A stretch of 64,000 nt of DNA from Filosporella fistucella (lineage: Eukaryota > Ascomycota > Leotiomycetes > Helotiales), in assembly GCA_030077755.1 (NCBI GenBank), contig JAQJZZ010000011.1, positions 2,046,001 through 2,110,000 of the forward strand, given 5' to 3'. The translations under genes and the position numbers were made by a program. Shown here one piece after another: positions 45,892-58,237 of this stretch. How positions within the stretch are numbered: the stretch's first letter is position 1; each line of letters begins with the position of its first letter. The notes beneath the pieces are model-generated. The model was not told the DNA's origin, made no database searches, and saw nothing but the letters and a program-made list of their open reading frames with translations.

Positions 45892-48800
45892 CTTGAATTA
45901 TTTCGCTCTGTGCTCAGCACCTCAAAATGGAAGACTCTCAGTAATTTCCCTCCAATATTTCAAATGCTGATTCCAAGACAGTCTGGTAGACCACAGTCTA
46001 TGGGCTCTTCAATGACAAATTGAAATGTATATGTGATAATTATCACGTGTAGTGATATCTACGCGTTGAAGGTCAGCAAAAATGCGTAACAAAATAAGCT
46101 ACAATAGTTGTCATCATGAAAAGTGAACAGAAAGTGCTTCCGGCCGCTGGCCCCCCAAATAAAAATCGTAGCCAGCCAAAAACCACAAATGGGAATGGGT
46201 TAAGTCGCGAACGTCTCTGAAACTGGGATAATTTGGCGCGTTAGTTTCACTTACCGGGTTGCAATCTGCAGCTCTTTATTAAAGCTCGCCAGGAATTCAG
46301 GCCTTATAAGCCACGCGCTATTGGAAGGTAAAAATTCGCTATGACGACCGCTGGAAATCTGATTGGAGGCTTTGATTCTTGCACCTATGTAGAGGAGCTG
46401 TAGAAAGAGAACAGAAGCAAAGGCATAATCGTAAATCAAAGCTACAAGTAAATTATCGCTGAAGTTGGTTGATAGTACAATTGCGGAGTTCGCAGCTGGT
46501 GGTTGCAGTCGACCGTTGACGAGAGATGGAAGAATTATTGATCCGAGCGGATATGACTGAGAGAAAACGTTGGCGAGAGACAAAACAATATGAGTGACTC
46601 CTTGTGCGAAATTTGTTGTTGAAGTATTGTTGATACTAGGAAAATTTTAACTTAAGTGATATGAAAAAGTGAACTTTGCCAAAGTATGCCCTCGTGGTGG
46701 GTGAAGGGAGGCGGCCCGTGAGGGATAATGTGCCTCGGAAATTCACTCTCGAAATATCTTCGATTTCACCCTCAGCAAATGAGTCTGGTATACCTATGTT
46801 GAAGGTGAACTTTATACGTCTGGGCTGATGAGCAACATCAACAAGGAAATTAAGGAGTCAATCCGTTACTATGATTTACTGTTGAAATGTTCAGAATTCC
46901 GCTTCCAAATATATGATTTGTTTGAAGTTAGTTGAGGTAGCTATTGAAATACTGGGTAAAAGCTAGTAGGGAACCAGGGGAGCAACGCTGTATTCGTGAT
47001 GGGTTCTTGAAACATCTTGTACCATTTTATACGTGTAGTTCGATTGCCTGTTTTGAAATACAAAGATTTTTTGTGATGTCAATAGCCATAAGGCGCTGTT
47101 TCACATGCGCTTCCGACACTGTGCCTTACTCAGTGGTTCACTCTCTGGACACCATCGAGGGCGAAGCCATTGCTGGACGCAGAGATGCGCTGCTCTCATT
47201 TGGTTGTTTCATGAGATTGAAATCCATTCCCTTTCCTTTCTTCTCTTTTCTTTTTCTTCAATGCTAAGCCAGACCAAAAGCTTCCTCGGTGATTTCCCCC
47301 TAGCTATTTACAATAGGGTCCCGGCCCATCGTGTATTCAAAGAGTACAGAGGGATCTCTAAATCGTTGTCATGAACTCATTATTCCAACCATTCTAGTCT
47401 ATCCGTAGACGTTGAGAGATGCTTCCAATCAGACCAGCATCCGCGGTGCCGAGGTTCACTAATTCCGTCTCAGCATTCATATTCGCACTCGTGCTGAAAT
47501 TGGTAAATACCATCCATAAACTCGCATATAATTTGATTTGTTCATATTCATCATCCCTTCTTTGTTTGTGAGAGTTTGATGCATTCCCACAGAATTCAAT
47601 TGAGTCTGTCACACAATCTCAGAATCCATCCATCTCATTAACACAGGGAGCTATGCCATTGCCATACTCGAATCCTCCAGAAAATTGCATATTGAGAAGA
47701 GAAGTCAAATGTGATGACCCACTGGAGTTGGTCAACTGTGACTACCATATCTAGATACAATAGCAAGCATCATAACTTGTCGCGAGCAACCCCCAGGTAA
47801 TGTCCTTGAATTTTAGAGAGCAATTCACTCCTCTATCGGTAGCTTTGACGTTGTAACATGGCCTTCCGTGCAGCGATGTAAATTCATATCTAGCTCGTCA
47901 TTCACCTCCACACGTTCATTGCCAAAATCACTGCTTGAAAAGTCGTAATTTTCAGGGTCATTCGCGTACATAGAGCTATACGTCTATGTGCCTCCCCAAA
48001 TCATAGCAGCTCGTGCGTCAAGGATGACAATAAGTTGTAAACTATGCAAGTGGTGCAGGCTTGCAAGGTGATCACATGCCGCTATGATTGTTTTTAGGGG
48101 TGAAGAGTGTGAAGCTCATTGAGCTCTTGCGTGATGACGCCAGTTTGGCATACCCAGTCCGTTGACCCAACGTTCGGAATCAGCTCGATTCTCGAGTCTC
48201 GAGTCTTGTGCATAGGTTGGACTTTGTAAAACATCAGCGATAATTAATAGGCTGTGTAACACTTGTGTATGCCATGCAGATGACAGCATAAGCACTTGCA
48301 GCACTGCAGTACACCTTCTGCCCTCAAAATTGCTGTCAATAAGGTCAAACGTTTTTTTAACAAGGGAGCACGAGAATTTAGGCGCATGATATCGACAACT
48401 AGCATCTGTCGAGTTATCACTCCACAATAAAAAGAAAGAATCATTGCATCATCATGCACGCCTGTTCCGGAACACATATCTCGCGCCCAAGGGGAGGACT
48501 CTTAATGTGTGTGTCAAGCTTTTCGGTCTCAGCCAAACTGCACCAGTGACATCTTTGATATTCAGTCTACACAAAATAAAGCATGGAATCTATACACCCA
48601 TCACGCCTTCGCTGGGTGGCTTTGAGATCGTGGAAGCCATTTTGATGCATGAATTCCAAGACAATAAATCAGTGTTTGCCTTGTATGACGACGTGGCTCT
48701 TGAGAAATCAGACTTCATCTCGACAAGGGCAAAGTGATATCGTGTGCTCAAAGGCGGAGTCGGATTTTGGAGCAGTGAGTAAGATCTTTCGGATATAGAA

Positions 48801-51557
48801 AGACACATGACTTTCCTATTTTCCGCCACAACATGGAGGTTTTCTCGTCGGAAGTGTTTGTGCATGCTTACTGGGGCGTGACCGGCGAGATTGTGAAAAC
48901 CTGCGAAAGTTTGACATCGGAGTTCGGAAGGAGAGAAAATGTGAGATGAAACATAGTCCTCGATGTTCCTCATATATTTCTTGAGAGAGAATTTGTTCAA
49001 TGACATATGATGACCATCTACTCTTGAACGGAAGAGCCTGGAACTCATTTTGTATCGTCCTCTAGCCAAGACCACTAAGGTCGACTGTTACAAGGCTAAT
49101 TACGTTCTTACCGTGACATCGCAATGATGGAAACTGGGGATGCATTAGGAAGGCCTAGTTCTCCATTAAGTACGACGTTGGTGATACGAACACCAACCAC
49201 TTTTTTCCGTTACTATTCTCAACTCTCCATTCTGCTTAATTTTTGTTATCTTCGTCCTCACCGTGGAATTGAGGATGCTGAAAATCTGCCCTGCATGGGT
49301 AATCAACAAGCATATTTCGGAGATTGCACTTGGAGGGACAAAGCAAGCCTTCGGCTTCGATGCCGTGTTTGACCTTGGCGGCTGAAGAGTGGAAGGTGAC
49401 AGTCTTGTGGATACCGGGGCTCTCCATAACCAGATTGCCGCTGGGTGGTCTGATAGATAAGGTACGAATCTTCTCTGATATCGCGTATTGACTATCTTGC
49501 ATCTCGCCCACTTTACCATGTCAATCTTCTCGTATTAAAGGCGCAAAGAATGAATATATCCCGCGCTGAGAGGAATGCAGAGAAATTTCCAATCAAGTTT
49601 CTCAAGGAAAATCTAGTTTACCGATCAGATGACTCGACATCGCCTTATGCAATGAAGTTTGTCAAATATTTGGAAAGGTTCGGCTCCTTGACATCTGGGC
49701 TAGCGCTCAGCCACAGGCGGCACATCTCCCCTGAAATTCGAACCCAACACGGCATCTCAAAGTTGGCATTGGTTTGGGCCTGGAATTTGGAGTTGCCGGG
49801 GAGTGCGAACAAGTCCGGGGAGAGAAGGATTGTTTGTGGCGCGAGCTGGATCTCTGATTCGGCTTCGCTTCAATACGTGCTTAGAATTTCTTTTGATACT
49901 TTTTCAAGGAGACGAAGCTGAAGCTTGGCGCACGGTTAACTGAGACATATGAGAAGGGATGGAAATAAGAAATATTGGGGGCGTGAAGGCTTACCTTTCA
50001 GGGGGAACACGGTCCAGCTCGTGTGGGTGGATGCAGGTCCACAACTGATAAGACTGGCTTGACGGCGGCCACGAGACTTTATGTAACTTACGGAGGTAAA
50101 TGTCTTGTTTTCTTCTTATATATAGAAGCTTCCTGTCAAACACTTAGCAAATGTTCTTGCGGCAGCTGCATGGTCGTGGGGAAGCGCTTTGGAAGATCAG
50201 GGTTATCTGTAAGTTGTGGTGGCAGATTAACAGCAGGATTCCAAAGCTACTGGATCCCTTGATCTGTCGTTTACGGCTCTGTTTTAGGCTTGGCCCTGGA
50301 AGACTTTTCTGATCGTGGTTAAGCTTAAGTCGTGAAGAGGCAAGTGCGGGCTAAATCTCCTGGCCGGATCGTCAGCTAAGAGCTTTGGTCGGACGCTATT
50401 TCAGAAACCAGCTGGGTGGAAAAAAGAAAGGCACGCTCGAATAGCTGGGTGAAGGGATGGGACGAAATTTGCTTGGACTCTTTCGAAGACATTGACGGCT
50501 TCGTATTCTGGATGATGTACACCCGCTCCAAATGCAAAAAATTCCTTGATGAAAGCTCCTCTCTGCGTCAATCGATACGTTACGAGCGTATGAAGCGGAC
50601 TTGTACCAAAACATGGTTCAGCCACAGCTTCAGCAGCCACAGATCATGTAATCGTCGTCTATTTTGGGTTGCAAGGGTAACAATTCCCTCAGGGGTTGAA
50701 GGCACTTTGATCGAACAATCGAACAATCGCCCGCCCGAGCCCGATCTCAAGGATAGTCAACTCATCCGAAGATTGGACAGAAGAGTGGGTGCACGTTCAA
50801 CCGTGTAAATGCATCAAATTACCACTCTGTTGGAAGGTTGTGCGGGCAAAGTCATTTGCCTTGCCTTGGCTTCCTCCTCCTTCCCGCTGTCCAGAATTTT
50901 AATGAGACTTTGCCTTCTCCTGAATAGTGCCAGTAGAATGCTCCATCGCTTCAAAGCTCGCAATGGACGATCTTCTTTACTCAGTTACTAGTCATCCAAT
51001 TCTGATTCTTCTCCTTTCTCGTATTTCATCCTTGTGCCCATGCATCAAAAGAGGTTATTGTATGGCAATGCATGGCCTAGCCTCAATTGGCCTCCCTGCC
51101 CAGAACTCCAAGACCGCTTTTTAAGTCGTCACTATCTCATGTGGGGCCTGCTGTCTTTTGAGTGCTCACTATCGGTTGTCATTCGTTAGTTGCTGATTCA
51201 CAAAGGGTTCTCTAAGCTCCGGAAGCATCCCCTCGGTTTGGTCAGCTAGTTTTGATCTCAATACCAGCAACGGCAAAATCAGTTGACACAATTAGCTCAG
51301 TCTAACCTTACGGGTCTAGTCTCTCCTTGAACCCTATCCTGCATTTTGAAGCGCCTGTGGAGAACATTCTAAGACATCCTTACCTATGCTCACACATCCT
51401 TGCCGCACATCGACACCTTGCCCAGGGGATGGATGGCTCTGTCCTACATCATGGGCTGTTGCCCACACTTCCACTGTTTCTCGTTTCCTCTTCTTCACGA
51501 GACTCTCTCTGCCGTTCTTTACTCTCTTTTTTTGTATTTCAATAATTTGCAACGAAG
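45892..51557. other. 5.7-kb gene-poor region
   Basis: The largest gap in the window. Open frames reach only ~120-160 codons, overlap on both strands and show no recognisable domain. A stop-free minus-strand frame at 46251-46583 has an intron-like end but contains no internal ATG. No transposon termini or repeats longer than chance were noticed by eye. The last few hundred bases must include the promoter of the WSC-oxidase gene; a CT-rich stretch before 51558 (CTCTTCTTCACGAGAC) fits a fungal start region. Confidence 0.45.
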
Positions 51558-54500
51558 ATGGCGCCTTCATTCGTTCAGGCGGCTTTCTCTTTGCTGTTTG
51601 CCGGTGTGCTAGTTAATGGGGAATCGAGATATGCTCAGGTGTTGGACAAGAGAGCTGCTGTGATACCTACGAACCTTCCTGGGACATGGGCTTTTCAGGG
51701 CTGCTATACCGATGTGGGACGAACGTTGACAGGGCCAAGTTACACCAACTACACGGGTATGACAGATGAATCTTGCATTGCATTCTGTGATTCCAAAGGA
51801 CAAATCTACGCCGGAACAGAATATTCCTCTGAATGCTGTAAGTAGGACTGTATAGGTTGAAGATTTTGCGTCTGACAAGCCTTTAGACTGTGGAACATCG
51901 ATTGCCTCAGCAGCAGCAGTTGCTCCAAGCCCTGACTGCTCTATGACTTGTTCTGGAAACTCATCCCAGATTTGTGGAGGTGGGAATAGACTCTCACTAT
52001 TCTGGAATGGGAAGAATCCTCCTCCAGGACCCTCAACAAATCTGGGGGTGTTAGGATTTGGCTTCTTTGGCTGTTACACGTAAGTGTCCAGAGGATGCAG
52101 GCTCATGTATGGCTGCAGGGAACGGGCGTGGCTGACACGAATAGTGAGGGAACTAATGGTCGAGCTCTTACAAGTCCTGGATCTGTCACTGGCGGAATGA
52201 CTGTTGCTTTGTGTGTGCAAGCATGCACAACTGCAGGATTTTCGATGGCAGGTGTCGAGTATGCTAGTGAATGCTGTAAGTACACAATCGTCTCATCCAA
52301 TACGCAGCGTACTGAAGGACCCCAGATTGTGGCAATACTCTCCAGAACGCAGCTACTACCGCTCCAGGTGGAATTTCTGACTGCAATATGCTTTGCGCTG
52401 GTAACTCTTCAGAGTACTGTGGTGCTGGAAACAGATTGGATGTGTACAAGCTTGGATACGCGGGTACATCCTCCACCTCTTCAGTGGTGTCTTCAACAGT
52501 TAGTACTGAGCTTCCAATTGATGTCGTCCTCCTCCCTACTTCAACCTTCCCGTCCCAACAGTCAAACCACCGAACAGTCTGTATTTTGTGCCGATCAAAC
52601 ATCCATATTCATTGCATTCCTTCTGTTGCCCGATTCGTTTATCCCACAGCTGGCACTCATCTCCATGGTCAAAACAACGAAAGCTAATGATTCAAAGAGC
52701 TCCTCAACTTCTTCAAAATCTAGTACCTTAAGCACATCGTCCTCGACAAAGGCGTCGACCAGCTTGACAAGCTCCAAAGCTTCATCGACATCCTCCACAT
52801 CTAGCTCCAAATCAAGCAGTAAGTAGTTAGGTGTCGCTCCTATTCGTCAATTCCTTTTAAGTAGAAGTACATCAAGATGTTTTGTCTTCTCATCACCCCA
52901 GCAGTTTGCTATATTCCAAATATCATCGATTAGATCATAGACCTCGGGACTTTCAAGCTGAGGCGGTAATTTTGGGGTTGAAGGATATAATAACTTTATA
53001 TCGGTTTTGAAAATGAGCTAATCCTGTGCAACTTTTAGGCTCTAGCTCCACAAAGCCCATTTCTTCAAGCACGTCAACCTCTAAGCCAATTTCGAGCACC
53101 AGTAGCTCTAGTTCGAAGCCCGCTTCGAGCAGTAGCTCCTCTACATCAAAGCCTCTCTCAAGCTCCAGCTCCACATCAAAACCGGCCTCAAGCACAACCA
53201 GCTCAACATCTAAATCGACTTCAAGTACAGCAATGACTAGCTCTTTGACATCGTCGTCATCGGCCACACCTTCCCCGACCGTGCTTGGTCTCACGCCAAT
53301 TGTTGGTGCTTACTCTTTTCAAGGATGTTATACAGAGGGAACGAATGTGCGAGCTTTGACTGGTGCTGCCTTCTACGACTATGTTGGTATGACACTTGAG
53401 TCATGTGCTACAAGTTGTGCAGCATACACTTATTTCGGAGTTGAGTATGGAGGAGAATGTGAGTATGGTTTTCCATTTCTTGAATATATGCTAAAGCTGT
53501 AAAGGTTATTGCGGAAATACTTTAGCAGCATCATCGGTCATGGCTCCCGTCCAGAATGACTGTAGTTTTACTTGCCCTGGGAATGCATTCCAATATTGCG
53601 GTGCCGGATCACGTCTTCAAATGTACAAGAAGACTTCCTCAGCAGCCAGCACCAGCTCAATCAAGCCAAGCTCAACTTCGACTGGATCATCCAGCTCCGT
53701 TTCCCAAAGTTCAGCCGCAACAGGGCTCCCAACTGGCTGGAAGTACGACGGATGTTTCTCAGAGGGAACTACCGGCCGTGCTCTTAAAAACCAACAACCA
53801 GATAGTCAAACTAACTCGGTTTCTAAGTGTATCAACACCTGTATCGGGCTTGGATATACTGCTGCCGGTATGGAATATGGCACGCAATGTTTCTGCGACA
53901 ATTTTCTCTACAATGGTGCTGCTCTTGTCGACGCTTCAAAATGTAGCATGGCCTGTCCAGGAAATGCCGACGAGAAATGTGGGGCGGGTGATTTCCTCAG
54001 CGTTTACAATACTGGCAACTTGACAGTCTATCAACCTCCCGCAGCACAGAAAGCCAATCTTCCAGGATCTTGGACTTATCAAGGCTGTTATACTGATAAC
54101 GTCAACGGGAATAGAGCACTCTTCTGGCAATCTATTCTCACCAACAACAACACAGCGACAACATGTCTTTCCAAGTGCGCTGAGTACGGATTCATGGCAG
54201 CTGGTATGGAGTATGGTGATGAGTGCTTCTGCGGTGATGACTCGGTCCTCGTGGCTTCTGGCTCAACCAAAGTGGACGAGGCCCAATGTCAAGTTCCATG
54301 TTCAGGTGATAACAATTTCTATTGTGGGGGAGGTAGCAGACTCTCCTACTACAAATGGACTGGAACTCCAATCAACGTCTGGAAGACTCCTCAAGGTACT
54401 GCCGCTGGTTCATATCAATTCCTTATTGGTGGTGTCGTCGTTCCTCTCATTACCACTGTCGGTATCAACAATAAAGTTGTCTTCATGGAAAAATCCGGAA

Positions 54501-55978
54501 CCGGAGCTCCCAACACGACTGGTACTTATGAGCTTGACTTGGCTTTCATTAACCAATTCGACAAAGCTTGGAGACCACTTCACGTTAAGTCGGATATTTT
54601 CTGCTCAGCTGGTGTAACTTTACCAGATAAGGCAGGCCGACAACTTAACATTGGTGGTTGGGCTGGACCATCCACTTATGGCGTGCGTCTTTACTCCCCA
54701 GATGGATCACCTGGTGTCGCTGGAGTAAACGACTGGCAGGAGAATGTCAACGAGGTCACACTGAAGGCTGGCCGCTGGTACCCATCCGCTATGATCATGA
54801 CAAATGGTTCTGTTCTTATCCTTGGTGGCGAGATTGGCTCCAATGCCGCTCCTACTCCATCTTGCGAGATTCTTCCACCACCACCAGGAGGATATGCAAA
54901 GTATCTGGATTGGCTTGATCGCACAGATCCAAACAACCTGTACCCATTCATGTGGGTACTTCCATCAGGCGGGATCTTCGTCGTATACTACAACGAGGCT
55001 CGTATCATTGATGAGAAGACTTTCGATACGGTCAAGACTCTTCCAAACATGCCAGGTTCCGTCATCAATTTCCTCGCAGGTCGTACATATCCTCTTGAGG
55101 GTACCGGAGTTATGCTTCCACAATATCCTCCATATGATCAGCATGTCACTGTTCTCGTCTGCGGTGGTTCTGCCAATGGAGCTGCCTATGCTATCGACAA
55201 CTGCGTTTCAACACAGCCCGAAGATGCAAACCCAACATGGACAATCGAGCGCATGCCTTCTCAGCGTGTATTGTCTTGTATTTGTGCTCTTCCTGATGGA
55301 ACTTACCTGATTCTCAATGGTGCCAAGGAAGGTGTCGCCGGTTTTGGCCTTGCTCAAGATCCAAACTACAATGCTGTTCTGTACGATCCATCCCAACCAG
55401 TAAATCAACGTATGTCGATCATGGCAAGCACGATTGTTGCTCGTCTTTACCACTCTGAGGCTATTCTACTTCCGGATGGACGCGTTCTCGTGTCTGGTTC
55501 CAACCCTGAAGATGGCACTCATCCTGAAGAGTACAGAGTCGAAGTCTTCAACCCACCATATGCCCTTAATGGTCTCACTCCCCCAAGCTATGTATCTTTC
55601 ACCAACACTGATTGGGCGTATGCTGCCACTGTAACCATCACCGCCAAGATTCCTTCAGGAAACCTCGGTGCAGTAAGAATGTCAATGATGGCAGCAGTCT
55701 CCTCCACTCATGGTAACTCTATGGGTCAGCGCACACTGTTCCTGGCGATTAGCTGCACAGGAGCTGCTGCATCAGCAAGCTGTTCCATAACCACTCCTCC
55801 ATCTTCACACGTCGCTCCTCCAGGATGGTATCAAATCTTCATTCTCGACGGCCCTACTCCATCGTCTTCCAAATGGATTCGGGTCGGGGGCGCCATCGCT
55901 GATGCTGCAGGACTTGGAAATTGGCCAGCGACCTCAGCTTCATTCACACATCCTGGTTTGGGCGCAGTCGGCACGTAA
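51558..55978 (+). CDS. Secreted glyoxal oxidase-type copper radical oxidase with five WSC domains
   Basis: Exons 51558-51837, 51887-52079, 52145-52275, 52326-52498, 52698-52818, 53039-53458 and 53505-55978 give 1263 aa in one frame. After a signal peptide (SFVQAAFSLLFAGVLVNG), WSC modules begin at WAFQGCYTDVG, FGFFGCYTEGT, YSFQGCYTEGT, WKYDGCFSEGT and WTYQGCYTDNV. Ser/Thr-rich linkers separate modules 2, 3 and 4. The C-terminal ~600 aa is a glyoxal-oxidase beta-propeller. Copper and radical ligands are intact: Cys806 (SDIFCSAG), Tyr865 (RWYPSA), Tyr1088-His1089 (RLYHSEA) and His1175 (STHGNS), spaced as in characterised enzymes. WSC domains bind wall or xylan-type glycans. Such enzymes oxidise small aldehydes and release H2O2 for peroxidases. 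The exon 4/5 junction in the low-complexity linker is the least certain. Confidence 0.92.
52698..53275 (+). repeat. Low-complexity Ser/Thr/Lys/Pro linker coding repeat
   Basis: Imperfect tandem units encoding SSSSTSKP/SSTSKPAS-type motifs between WSC2 and WSC3, interrupted by a 220-nt intron (52819-53038). It is presumably O-mannosylated, rigid linker sequence. Such tracts vary in length between strains through slippage. Confidence 0.75.
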
Positions 55979-56406
55979 ATTAATATGGCATATTTCTTTT
56001 GTCTTCACGGTGGTATTGGAAGGAATTGGGTATTTAAGGGGACGAATTCACGAGACATTATTCCCAGGTGTTGGCGGACTCATATCTTGGGGAGACGATG
56101 CCTTTATAATCGATAATATGGCTTTGGTGAATTTTTGCCTTTACGGTTCTGGACATTGGAATTGGAAGGATTAGATTGGTGTATATAGACAATCAAATTT
56201 TTAGACATTAGGATTTCTCTTTGTATAATGTAGAGTTTTATATCTACCAGTTGTCCTGACGGAAGTGGGAGAATCGTGTCTCTACATTGTAGATTTTTTG
56301 GTGTTATAGTTGTCCCCGGAGGTTTGTGGTTACTCACTAAAGTACAGGTTCTCGGACGCTAAAACCCCACCTCTGGCCTGGCCCACATGATTCGCATCTC
56401 GAGAGA
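55979..56406. other. Spacer between the oxidase gene and the mariner element
   Basis: 428 bp holding the presumed 3' UTR of the oxidase gene. No gene is seen. Confidence 0.5.
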
Positions 56407-56437
56407 CCACCAGGGGTTGACAGAATTGATGACGGAT
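56407..56437 (+). repeat. Left terminal inverted repeat (31 bp)
   Basis: Perfect inverted match to 57837-57867. Confidence 0.88.
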
Positions 56438-56515
56438 GACTAAGTAGCCGAGGAACACCATTTTCCGTATAATTTAGTAAACAATCCAATGTAAACACGC
56501 AATTTAATCATTACA

Positions 56516-57778
56516 ATGGCCCGTACACGCAGCCAGATCACTCCAGAGAGACGAGCCGAAGCCGATACAGTCAAGAAATATCGGTTCTTTGACGCATATG
56601 CTAATAGAGCCGGAATTGACTCTACTGCATCTATTGCTCGCGATTGCGAAGTTAAGACACCTACGGCTCGAAGATGGCTCCGCCAACGCGATGAGATGGG
56701 CTCTCCTGCTTATAGAAGGCTTAGAAAACTCTCAAATCGGCTTGGGAGACCATCTAAATTGTTAGATGAGACATGCGAAATGCTAGTATCGCCAGACAAG
56801 AACCCCGTACGCGATTAGCTCTACGAAGCCCAAATAGAGCACCATAAGCTCGATATATCCGTCCGACAATTGCAACGTAGGCTTAAGCAATCTACCCGTG
56901 GCGGCCAGCGCTTTAAATCGGCATATACGAAGAAGCAAATACGACGTGAGAATAAAGTCAAGCGGGTAGATTATGGCCAGGATCACAAAGGAGAGACAAT
57001 AGAGAGCTTCTGGCAATGGGTGCACTTTATAGATGAGTGCCATATCGATCCCTCTTCACTAGGTGCCGGGTGGATCCTCCGAGAGGTCGGCACACGGTAT
57101 AACCTAGAAAATATACAAGAATTGCCCAAGAAGCAAGGAACGGTTTTACATATTGCTGCCCACGTTAATTGGCACTATAAGGCAGAGAAGCTTGAGTTCT
57201 ATAACGACGAATAGGACTATACATTCCGTCCAAAGAGGCCACGCAAGCCTAGAAAACGCAAAACTGAGTCCGAGGAGTAGTTCCAAGCTCGGCTTGCTAA
57301 GTGGGAGGCTATTTTACCTCACGAGCGTGAAGTCAAGCCGAAGGGCAATACCATGACGCAGAAGTATTACGTAGAACGTCTACTTCCTGTGTATTGTGAT
57401 GCTATTAAGAGGGCTAATAATGAGAAGCCAGGCCCGTGGATCCTCCAAGAAGACAATGATCAATCCCACGGCCACAAACCACTAAAAGGGCAAGAATATA
57501 GCTTAGCAGAACGCTATAGGAAGGAGAGGAATATCAATTTACTTATACACCCACCGCAATCGCCTGATTTAAATCCAATTAAAGCGTGCTAGAATATCTT
57601 AAAGCAAAGGATAAGGAAGAGGATTTGGCATGATATAGAGGAGCTAAAACAGGTCTTGCAGGAGGAATGGAGTAAGATTACGATGGAGGAGATTCGTGCC
57701 CGTATCTCAGAGATGCCACAGCGATGTAAGGACCTTATAAAATACGGTGGTAAGCCCATTAAAAGCTCTTTGTGGTGA
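56516..57778 (+). pseudogene. Mariner-type transposase with four internal amber codons
   Basis: One frame from the ATG at 56516 to a TGA at 57776-57778, interrupted by TAG at 56816, 57212, 57278 and 57590; no frameshift is needed. It begins with a helix-turn-helix region (ARDCEVKTPTARRWLRQRDE, a GRPSK AT-hook-like motif, RQLQRRLKQ). DDE landmarks follow: first Asp in HFIDECHI, second in LQEDNDQSHG, third in SPDLNPIKAC. In the last, TAG stands where this family usually has Trp (AC-W-NILKQR). The length of ~420 codons is normal. The element could be moved only by a transposase supplied from elsewhere. Confidence 0.87.
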
Positions 57779-57836
57779 TTTTATAGAGAAAACAATGCAT
57801 TTAGGGGGCCTTTTGGCTGCTCTCGCTTATTATATA

Positions 57837-57867
57837 ATCCGTCATCAATTCTGTCAACCCCTGGTGG
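57837..57867 (-). repeat. Right terminal inverted repeat (31 bp)
   Basis: Perfect inverted match to 56407-56437. Confidence 0.88.
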
Positions 57868-58237
57868 ACCTCTGGAGTTATATACAGGCTTCAAGCTTCT
57901 TAAGGAGGAAGCTGCCCACTCATTGCTCAATGATTACTTTACTTGCAGCTTCGGCATCGCAGCTTTATTTTGTCTTGAGAGCACGTTTTAGTCACTTTGT
58001 ATCTTCCTTTGAGAAGCTATGGCATCCATGTTTAAAGGTGCTCCTGCTCAAGCGGTTCTATCCTCATGAAGAAAAAGCTTTGAAACTTCTCGTCTTTCTG
58101 CTCTTCACTTCTTCAGTTCATCAACATCTCGCACTGTATATATCATTCTTTTCAACCAAATATCATACACTCGTTAGCAGCAGTTTCTCATCTCGGCATC
58201 ATTAACAGCATCACTCCCAAAGACCACCACAAAAACA
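57868..58237. other. Spacer / presumed promoter of the following gene
   Basis: 370 bp between the element's right end and the ATG at 58238. The final part is rich in CAA, TC and CACAAAAACA leader-type sequence common before fungal start codons. Confidence 0.45.

Larger units (their letters stand above)
56407..57867 (+). mobile_element. Tc1/mariner-like DNA transposon, non-autonomous by decay
   Basis: About 1.46 kb bounded by perfect 31-bp terminal inverted repeats (56407-56437 and 57837-57867), each beginning CCACCAGGGGTTGACAGAAT in the outward-to-inward sense. Inside lies a single transposase frame on the plus strand. No TA dinucleotide directly abuts the perfect repeat, so the exact ends or target duplication are unsettled. 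The layout is that of fungal Tc1/mariner elements. Confidence 0.85.

Noticed and set aside
46251..46583. A 110-codon minus-strand frame with hydrophobic segments and an intron-like end (GTAAGTG ... CTAAC ... TTTCAG) that could extend to a stop near 46118.
   Set aside because: The frame has no ATG at or after its start and no similarity that I recognise; the upstream exon that would be needed could not be found.
48244..49519. Several overlapping 80-160 codon frames on both strands.
   Set aside because: No consistent codon pattern, no motifs, and frames overlap on opposite strands; treated as chance.
56104..56406. Possible extension of the mariner terminal repeat or a target duplication to the left of 56407.
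   Set aside because: Bases outside the 31-bp core do not pair between the two ends, and no flanking TA duplication is visible.
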